Origin: Chloracidobacterium sp. UBA3360
GTDB taxonomy: Bacteria > Acidobacteriota > Blastocatellia > Pyrinomonadales > Pyrinomonadaceae
NCBI GenBank assembly: GCA_002360555.1
Contig: DEQS01000100.1
Location: 132,781 to 151,281, forward strand
Length of the DNA stretch: 18,501 nucleotides
Direction of reading: 5' to 3'
Shown here: piece by piece, positions 14,502 to 18,501 of the stretch
How positions within the stretch are numbered: the first letter of the stretch is position 1
Layout of the letters: every line of letters begins with the position of its first letter
The notes under the pieces: generated by a model
The model's input: only the letters and a program-made list of their open reading frames with translations
Told to the model about the DNA's origin: nothing
Database searches by the model: none
Position numbers and translations under genes: made by a program

Positions 14502-14640
14502 AGCTTGAAAATTCAATTGCCTCCACCTTCACGTGGAGGTCACGTGAGAGCATTAAGCTGGGTTTTAGCCCGATCTTTCCGCCGCTCCGATCCCCCAAAA
14601 CCCGGCCCAACACCACCCCGCCTATGCTAACATCCTAAAA

Positions 14641-15027
14641 ATGAAGACATATCGCGCGATCGCAGGCCTCACCCTATCTTCCACCATCTTACTGATATTA
14701 GTTTGTACGGTCGCTGGTTGCGGTTTGATGGGGAACAAACCATATCCTATCAATTCCGTTGTTGATGGCCCGTTCACAGTGAGAGCAGAGTGCAGACAGA
14801 TTACGACCGGAACGGTAGCCCCCTACGCAACCGTATTTCGCCATAATACAGAAATTGTGAGCATAAAAGTAAACGACGGCTATGACCTTCCTAATGATTG
14901 CCTTAAGTCAAGCATTGAGATGGTTAACTTAGACAAGCCCACGAACAGTTTAGTTATACGAATGCAAGACGGCGAGGTCAAGAACGTGCCAATCATAGGT
15001 ATAAATTTAGAAGAATTAGCCAGATGA
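14641..15027 (+). CDS. Small putative lipoprotein, unknown function
   Basis: A 128-residue exported protein. Residues 1-26 form a lipoprotein signal with a basic start (MKTYR), a hydrophobic core (STILLILVCTV) and a lipobox VAGC, giving a lipidated Cys27. The mature part of about 100 residues is rich in beta-type and polar residues (FTVRAECRQITTG, VSIKVNDGYDLPNDC, NSLVIRMQDGEVKNVPIIG). It has two further cysteines (Cys52 and Cys87) that could form a disulfide, a natural client for the neighbouring DsbA/VKOR pair, though this is inference. No family recognised. There is no Shine-Dalgarno sequence before the ATG, and the only -10-like word lies so close that the leader would be very short. A good terminator follows. 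Confidence 0.78.
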   Translation: MKTYRAIAGLTLSSTILLILVCTVAGCGLMGNKPYPINSVVDGPFTVRAECRQITTGTVAPYATVFRHNTEIVSIKVNDGYDLPNDCLKSSIEMVNLDKPTNSLVIRMQDGEVKNVPIIGINLEELAR

Positions 15028-15033
15028 AAGAAG

Positions 15034-15062
15034 AAAGGCCTCGCATATCGCGAAGCCTTTTT
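15034..15062. terminator. Rho-independent terminator between lipoprotein gene and dxs
   Basis: Arms 15034-15044 (AAAGGCCTCGC) and 15050-15060 (GCGAAGCCTTT) pair over 11 bp with one mismatch around a five-base loop, followed by a T-run to 15062. It lies seven bases after the lipoprotein stop and touches the dxs stop (15064). On the minus strand the complement gives an A/G-rich tail (CTTTCTTC), so it acts mainly on the plus strand. Confidence 0.85.
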
Positions 15063-15063
15063 G

Positions 15064-16992
15064 TTATTTCACCGCTTTGATGCGTTTGCGGCTGAGGTCG
15101 TTCTCGGCCATTGTTTCGAGGGTCTCGTGGACTTTGGCGTAGATGCCGTCGGGGTCGAGGCCGTAGTGGGCGAGGAGTATTTTGGGGTCGCCGTGGGTGA
15201 CGATCTCGTCGGGGACGCCCATGCGGACGACGCGGATCTTGTCGGACAGGCCGTTTTCCTCAAGCAGTTCGAGCACCGCCGAGCCAAAGCCGCCGGATAG
15301 ATACGCGTCTTCGACGGTGACGATCAGGCTCTTGGTGCCCGCGAGTTTTTTGATCAACTCAGCGTCGAGCGGTTTGACAAAACGGGCGTTGACGACCGTC
15401 GCGGCAATGCCGTCTTTTTCGAGACGTGCGGCCGCTTCGACAGCGGGCCCGACCATTGATCCGTAAGCCAATATCGCGATGTCGCCGCCTTCTTTGAGCA
15501 CCTCGGCTTTGCCGATCTCGATCTGTTTGGGCGGCGAACTGATATCGACGCCAAAGCCGTTGCCGCGTGGGTAGCGGATAGCCGCCGCACCCGGATGCTC
15601 GATCGCGGAGAGCATCATATCGCGAAGCTCGGCCTCGTCTTTTGGCGCCATCAGGACGATATTTGGATAGCCGCGCAGATAAGCGATGTCGAGCAAGCCG
15701 TGATGCGTCGGGCCGTCGGCTCCGACGATGCCGGCACGGTCCATCGCGATCGTGACGTTGAGGTCCTGCAGACAGACATCGTGGATCACCTGATCAAAAG
15801 CCCGCTGCAAAAATGTCGAATAGATCGCCGCGACAGGTTTTAGGCCCTCACACGCCATACCCGCACAAAACGTGATCGCGTGCTGCTCGGCAATGCCGAC
15901 GTCAAACGAACGCTCGGGAAATTTCTCCAGCACCTTATCGACGCCGGTGCCGTCGGGCATTGCAGCGGTGAGGGCGACGATGGTCGGGTCGCTCGCCATC
16001 AGTTCGCACATCGTCTCGCCAAAGACGGTCGTGTACGACGGTGCGGCGACTTTGCTCGATTTGTAGGGAAGCCCGGTTTTCGGGTCGAACGGGCCGGTCG
16101 CGTGATACGCGTAGTAATTTTTCTCAGGGTTCGGAAAGCCCTTGCCCTTGGTCGTCAGAGCGTGGACGATGACGGGGCCGTCGTCGACTTTTTTTGCCGC
16201 TTCAAGAGCTTTTACAAGCTCCGCGACGTTGTGGCCATCGACATAGCCGATGTATTTGAATCCAAGCTCATTGACCAACGCTCCTGGCAGAACCGCGGCG
16301 GCGATGGCGTCTTTGACCGATTTGGCAGCACGTCGCAACTTGCCGCCGATGCCGGGAACGCTTTCGAGCACATCGCCGATCTCTTCTTTCCAGTGCTGAT
16401 AGCTTTGGGCCTCTTTGATGCGGTTGAGATAGCCGCTAAGCGAGCCGACCGCCGGGGCGATCGACATGCCGTTGTCGTTGAGCAGGACGACGAGCCGCGA
16501 TTTGAGATGGCCGGCCTGATTGATCGCCTCCATCGCCATACCGCCCGCTAAGCTGGAATCGCCGATCATCGCACAGACGTGAAAATCTTCTTTTTTGGTG
16601 TCGCGGGCAACTGCCATTCCGAGTGCCGCCGACAGCGAAGTCGAGGCGTGTCCGGCGCCAAATGTGTCGTACTCAGATTCGTCACGGCGAAGAAAGCCCG
16701 ACAAACCGCCGTAGGTTTTGATCGTGTGGAGCTCGTCGCGGCGTCCGGTTAGTATCTTGTGAGCGTATGCCTGATGGCCGACGTCCCAGACGAGTTTGTC
16801 GTCGGGCGTGTCAAAAACGTAGTGCATCGCCACCGCAAGCTCGACCGCACCGAGGCTTGCGCCCGTGTGGCCGCCGACGCGCGAACACGTATCGATGATA
16901 AACTGACGGACCTCGTCCGCGACCTCTTGCAGGTCCTCGACCTTGAGTTGCCGCAGGTCCGCCGGTGAATTGATCTCGGATAAAAATCTCAT
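15064..16992 (-). CDS. dxs: 1-deoxy-D-xylulose-5-phosphate synthase
   Basis: A 642-residue cytosolic thiamine-diphosphate enzyme that condenses pyruvate with glyceraldehyde-3-phosphate to form DXP, the first step of the MEP isoprenoid pathway and a precursor for thiamine and pyridoxal phosphate. Full length. Seen: SRVGGHTGASLG at 37-48 with His42, VWDVGHQAYAHKILTGRRD at 68-86, the ThDP/Mg site MIGDSSLAGGMAMEAIN (142-158) continuing to NDNGMSI (172-178), and the catalytic glutamate in DVGIAEQHA (Glu369). DRAGIVGADGPTHHG (418-432) and a transketolase C-terminal domain follow. GDSSLAGG departs slightly from the commoner GDGA-x-TGG. The ATG at 16992 has only a weak GAG upstream, but the N-terminus aligns with the family. 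It is a single-gene unit whose substrate, glyceraldehyde-3-phosphate, is also an aldolase product in this window. Confidence 0.97.
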   Translation of the reverse strand: MRFLSEINSPADLRQLKVEDLQEVADEVRQFIIDTCSRVGGHTGASLGAVELAVAMHYVFDTPDDKLVWDVGHQAYAHKILTGRRDELHTIKTYGGLSGFLRRDESEYDTFGAGHASTSLSAALGMAVARDTKKEDFHVCAMIGDSSLAGGMAMEAINQAGHLKSRLVVLLNDNGMSIAPAVGSLSGYLNRIKEAQSYQHWKEEIGDVLESVPGIGGKLRRAAKSVKDAIAAAVLPGALVNELGFKYIGYVDGHNVAELVKALEAAKKVDDGPVIVHALTTKGKGFPNPEKNYYAYHATGPFDPKTGLPYKSSKVAAPSYTTVFGETMCELMASDPTIVALTAAMPDGTGVDKVLEKFPERSFDVGIAEQHAITFCAGMACEGLKPVAAIYSTFLQRAFDQVIHDVCLQDLNVTIAMDRAGIVGADGPTHHGLLDIAYLRGYPNIVLMAPKDEAELRDMMLSAIEHPGAAAIRYPRGNGFGVDISSPPKQIEIGKAEVLKEGGDIAILAYGSMVGPAVEAAARLEKDGIAATVVNARFVKPLDAELIKKLAGTKSLIVTVEDAYLSGGFGSAVLELLEENGLSDKIRVVRMGVPDEIVTHGDPKILLAHYGLDPDGIYAKVHETLETMAENDLSRKRIKAVK

Positions 16993-17003
16993 TGCTTACT
17001 CAA

Positions 17004-17038
17004 TTTACCATTTACCCTTTAGCATTTACCACTTACGC
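17004..17038 (-). repeat. Heptanucleotide tandem repeat upstream of dxs
   Basis: Five consecutive 7-base units on the plus strand: TTTACCA, TTTACCC, TTTAGCA, TTTACCA, CTTACGC (17004-17038). On the coding strand of dxs this reads as repeated TGGTAAA/GGGTAAA, beginning about 12 bases upstream of the ATG. It therefore lies in the dxs leader or promoter. It resembles short tandem heptamer repeats described in cyanobacteria; function here is unknown. Confidence 0.75.
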
Positions 17039-17079
17039 CGCTGACATTTCTTTACACTTACGGACAAAATTCTTTCGAC

Positions 17080-17121
17080 CTTTCGCAGACGCGCCGCGTC
17101 AAAGATAGCGACAGGCGAAAG
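17080..17121. promoter_or_regulatory. Inverted-repeat region upstream of the Spy-like gene
   Basis: A 13-base palindrome GACGCG-C-CGCGTC (17088-17100) lies inside a looser inverted repeat (CTTTCGC at 17080-17086 and GCGAAAG at 17115-17121). It is 25-70 bases upstream of the Spy-like ATG, where an operator or a structured leader would sit. An AT-rich TAATAATATA stretch just before the ribosome site could include a -10. No definite promoter is assigned. Confidence 0.35.
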
Positions 17122-17147
17122 CTTAGTAATAATATAGAGGTAAAAAA

Positions 17148-17726
17148 ATGTCATCAAAAACTAAATTCATTTCAGTTCTTTCAATAATATTGGGTATCGC
17201 AATGTTTGCGACGGTCAGCTTTGCACAGGAAACAACCACCACGACGCAGACCGATAAGGTCGAGCGTAAGAAAGGCGAACGCGGCTTTGGCAAGCGTATG
17301 GGACGCGAGGGGTTTGGCGGACGTCACGGTAAGCATGGCCGCATGGGCGGACGTATGATGCTGCATGGCATCGACCTGACCGACGCACAGAAAGCTCAGA
17401 TCAAGGCTATCCGCGAAGGCAACAAGCCTGATGCAGCGACCATCGCCGAGCTAAAAGCGATCCACGAATCACGCAAGGCCGGAACCGCTTTGACCCAGGA
17501 ACAGCAGGACCGCATGAAAGCATTTCGCGAACAGCGTCAGGCAAAGATGAAAGCTGCTCACGAGCAGATCCTCAACATTCTGACCGCGGAGCAAAAGGCC
17601 AAGATCGAGACTCGCAAAGCCGAGATGAAACAGCGTTTTGAACAGCGTAAACTCAAGTTCGAAGAACGCCGCAAACAGCGTGATGCAAAACCGGCAACAA
17701 CCACTGAAAAACCACAAGATAACTAA
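17148..17726 (+). CDS. Spy/CpxP-like periplasmic protein with LTxxQ motifs
   Basis: A 192-residue exported, highly basic helical protein. Residues 1-26 are a signal peptide (core ISVLSIILGIAMFATVSFA, cleavage before QETT). A Thr-rich spacer is followed by a Gly/Arg/His/Met-rich segment (about 44-74: RGFGKRMGREGFGGRHGKHG, then RMGGRMMLHG). After that come long amphipathic helices with three LTxxQ motifs: LTDAQ (77-81), LTQEQ (115-119) and LTAEQ (145-149). This is the hallmark of the Spy/CpxP family of ATP-independent periplasmic chaperones and envelope-stress sensors. The His/Met-rich part could bind metals, which is inference. GAGG before the ATG supports the start. It stands alone between dxs (divergent) and a strong terminator. 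Its role fits the envelope-folding genes nearby, but no shared regulation is shown. Confidence 0.87.
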   Translation: MSSKTKFISVLSIILGIAMFATVSFAQETTTTTQTDKVERKKGERGFGKRMGREGFGGRHGKHGRMGGRMMLHGIDLTDAQKAQIKAIREGNKPDAATIAELKAIHESRKAGTALTQEQQDRMKAFREQRQAKMKAAHEQILNILTAEQKAKIETRKAEMKQRFEQRKLKFEERRKQRDAKPATTTEKPQDN

Positions 17727-17745
17727 ACTTGTCTTTTGGTAAATG

Positions 17746-17782
17746 AAAAAAGAGCGTGGAGTAAATTCCACGCTCTTTTTTT
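17746..17782. terminator. Rho-independent terminator after the Spy-like gene
   Basis: A perfect 15-bp inverted repeat with arms 17746-17760 and 17767-17781 (GAGCGTGGA/TCCACGCTC core), a six-base loop and a T-run to 17782, preceded by six As. It lies 20 bases after the Spy-like stop and ends that unit before the next gene's promoter. Confidence 0.95.
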
Positions 17783-17815
17783 GTTAGAACGACGCAAACT
17801 CGAGCGGCCAAAAAC

Positions 17816-17844
17816 TTGACTATTAAGGCTAAATGGTAGATATT
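17816..17844 (+). promoter_or_regulatory. Candidate promoter of the HbpS-like gene, -10 flanked by an inverted repeat
   Basis: TTGACT (17816-17821) is a five-of-six -35, and GATATT (17839-17844) a four-of-six -10 at 17-base spacing. A 7-bp inverted repeat, GGCTAAA (17827-17833) and TTTAGCC (17845-17851), encloses the -10 and is well placed as an operator. The predicted start near 17851 leaves only a few bases before the ATG at 17855, with no ribosome site, so the message may be nearly leaderless. Confidence 0.5.
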
Positions 17845-17854
17845 TTTAGCCATC

Positions 17855-18501
17855 ATGAAGAACAAATTATTCTCGACTAAAGGGTTAAGGGTTTTGGGCG
17901 GCTTCATGGTTTTGCTGGCCGTGGGGTTGTCGGCGAGGGCTCAGACGCTGTCGGCGGCGGACGTCCAGACGATCATCGCACAGGCGGTTTCGACCGCCGT
18001 TTCACTCAATCAAAAAGTTACAGTTTCGGTCACGGACAAAGAGGGCCATTTGCTTGGCACGTTTGTAATGACAGGTGCGCCCGCGACGACGCTGATCCGC
18101 AGTGTCGGTACGGCGGGGCAGGGGCTGGAGAATCTTTCTGTAGCGGCGACGGCGGCTTCGTACTCAAAGGCCGGAACGGCGGGGCTGTTTTCGACGGGAG
18201 GCAATGCGTTTACTACGCGGACGGCGAGTTTCATCATCCAGGAACATTTTCCGCCCGGTATAGACAATCGCCCCGGCGGGCCGCTTTACGGTGTACAATT
18301 TTCAACGCTGTCGTGCTCGGATGTTGCTATTGCGGGATTGCCTTTGGGACTCTCCGGCGATCCCGGCGGCATACCTTTATATAAGAACGGCGTGGCGGTC
18401 GGCGGTGTCGGAATCGAGGGCGACGGGCTTTATACGATCGACCGCGACCCTACCGACAACGATCAATCAGCCGAAGAGATCATCGCTTTTGCGGCGGCTC
18501 C
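17855..18501 (+). CDS. Secreted GlcG/HbpS-like (heme-binding-type) protein, 5' part
   Basis: The open frame runs from the ATG at 17855 off the window end (215 complete codons). Residues 1-30 form a signal peptide (MKNKLFSTKG, core GGFMVLLAVGLSARA, then Q). The mature part matches the GlcG/HbpS (DUF336) family: LSAADVQTIIAQAVSTA at 32-48, VTVSVTDKEGHLLGTFVMTGAP at 55-76, a Ser/Thr/Ala-rich helix with FSTGGNAFTTRTASFIIQEHFPPG, and the family-typical end GGIPLYKNGVAVGGVGIEGDG (171-191). HbpS-type members bind heme and some sense redox stress; others are of unknown role, so heme binding here is only inferred. A segment about 131-165 (HFPPGIDNRPGGPLYGVQFS, then TLSCSDVAI) looks expanded relative to short GlcG proteins, as in larger secreted members. 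A second Met at codon 18 lacks a ribosome site and would remove the basic n-region. Confidence 0.85.
   Translation, partial: MKNKLFSTKGLRVLGGFMVLLAVGLSARAQTLSAADVQTIIAQAVSTAVSLNQKVTVSVTDKEGHLLGTFVMTGAPATTLIRSVGTAGQGLENLSVAATAASYSKAGTAGLFSTGGNAFTTRTASFIIQEHFPPGIDNRPGGPLYGVQFSTLSCSDVAIAGLPLGLSGDPGGIPLYKNGVAVGGVGIEGDGLYTIDRDPTDNDQSAEEIIAFAAA

Larger units (their letters stand above)
14121..14640. other. Repeat-rich intergenic region between dsbA-like gene and lipoprotein gene
   Basis: A 520-base divergent gap without a credible gene. From left to right: the dsbA-like promoter (14191-14218), a minus-strand terminator (14228-14268), a 121-bp element with terminal inverted repeats (14293-14413), a small ACGGC-AGA-GCCGT hairpin (14422-14434), GGTCC/GGACCA copy B (14446-14501), and a CCTCCAC/GTGGAGG hairpin (14520-14526 with 14533-14539). 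Open frames across it translate the repeats and are not coding. Upstream of the lipoprotein, TATGCT at 14623-14628 is the only -10-like word, 12 bases before the ATG and without a -35. Confidence 0.7.

Noticed and set aside
14124..14638. Open frames on both strands across the repeat region (for example strings like GPPWSTLVHLIRTGP).
   Set aside because: They only translate the GGACCA/GGTCC repeat and hairpins, have no ribosome sites or family features, and the same strings appear from copy A.
15880..16551. A 223-codon open frame antisense to dxs.
   Set aside because: It is a by-product of the GC-biased third positions of dxs, which is full-length with all motifs; the antisense product shows no recognisable domain.

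Overview
The window looks like a chromosomal segment of a free-living Gram-negative-type bacterium. The most likely group is Acidobacteriota, close to Blastocatellia. This is inference from three things: moderate GC, a paired DUF3857/transglutaminase-like locus with secreted metallo-hydrolases and an M16 zinc peptidase, and an ECF sigma factor paired with an RskA-like anti-sigma factor. No rRNA, tRNA, CRISPR array, phage gene or transposase was recognised.

Layout. (1) 1-2310, plus strand: the 3' end of a GNAT acetyltransferase, a small unknown protein translationally coupled to a cytosolic glyoxalase-II-like metallo-beta-lactamase-fold (MBL) hydrolase, and a secreted MBL-fold hydrolase. (2) 2396-3472, minus: class I fructose-bisphosphate aldolase, separated from the MBL gene by a long shared hairpin. 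(3) 3700-7705, plus: two secreted DUF3857/transglutaminase-like paralogues; only the second keeps a Cys-His-Asp triad. (4) 7775-12093, minus: a two-domain M16 peptidase, and upstream of it an anti-sigma/ECF sigma pair joined by an ATGA overlap. (5) 12094-14640: a small membrane protein (plus), and a VKOR/DsbA disulfide-forming pair (minus), set between two repeat-rich intergenic regions. (6) 14641-16992: a small lipoprotein (plus) convergent with dxs (minus). (7) 17148-end, plus: a Spy/CpxP-like periplasmic protein and the 5' part of a secreted HbpS/GlcG-like protein.

Functional picture. Core metabolism (aldolase, DXS of the MEP isoprenoid pathway) is mixed with many envelope functions: disulfide formation (VKOR reoxidising DsbA), periplasmic chaperone or stress sensing (Spy-like), a processing peptidase, secreted MBL and transglutaminase-like proteins, and a membrane-anchored sigma/anti-sigma switch.

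The least ordinary DNA is intergenic. Two same-orientation copies of a GGTCC/GGACCA repeat with roughly 10-bp phasing bracket the small membrane protein and VKOR/DsbA cassette. The first copy is followed by a 19-bp-period array resembling iterons. The second is preceded by a 121-bp element with perfect 23-bp terminal inverted repeats, and beyond that by a minus-strand terminator that serves no recognised gene. A heptamer tandem repeat lies upstream of dxs. I found no clearly new multi-gene defence or biosynthetic system.
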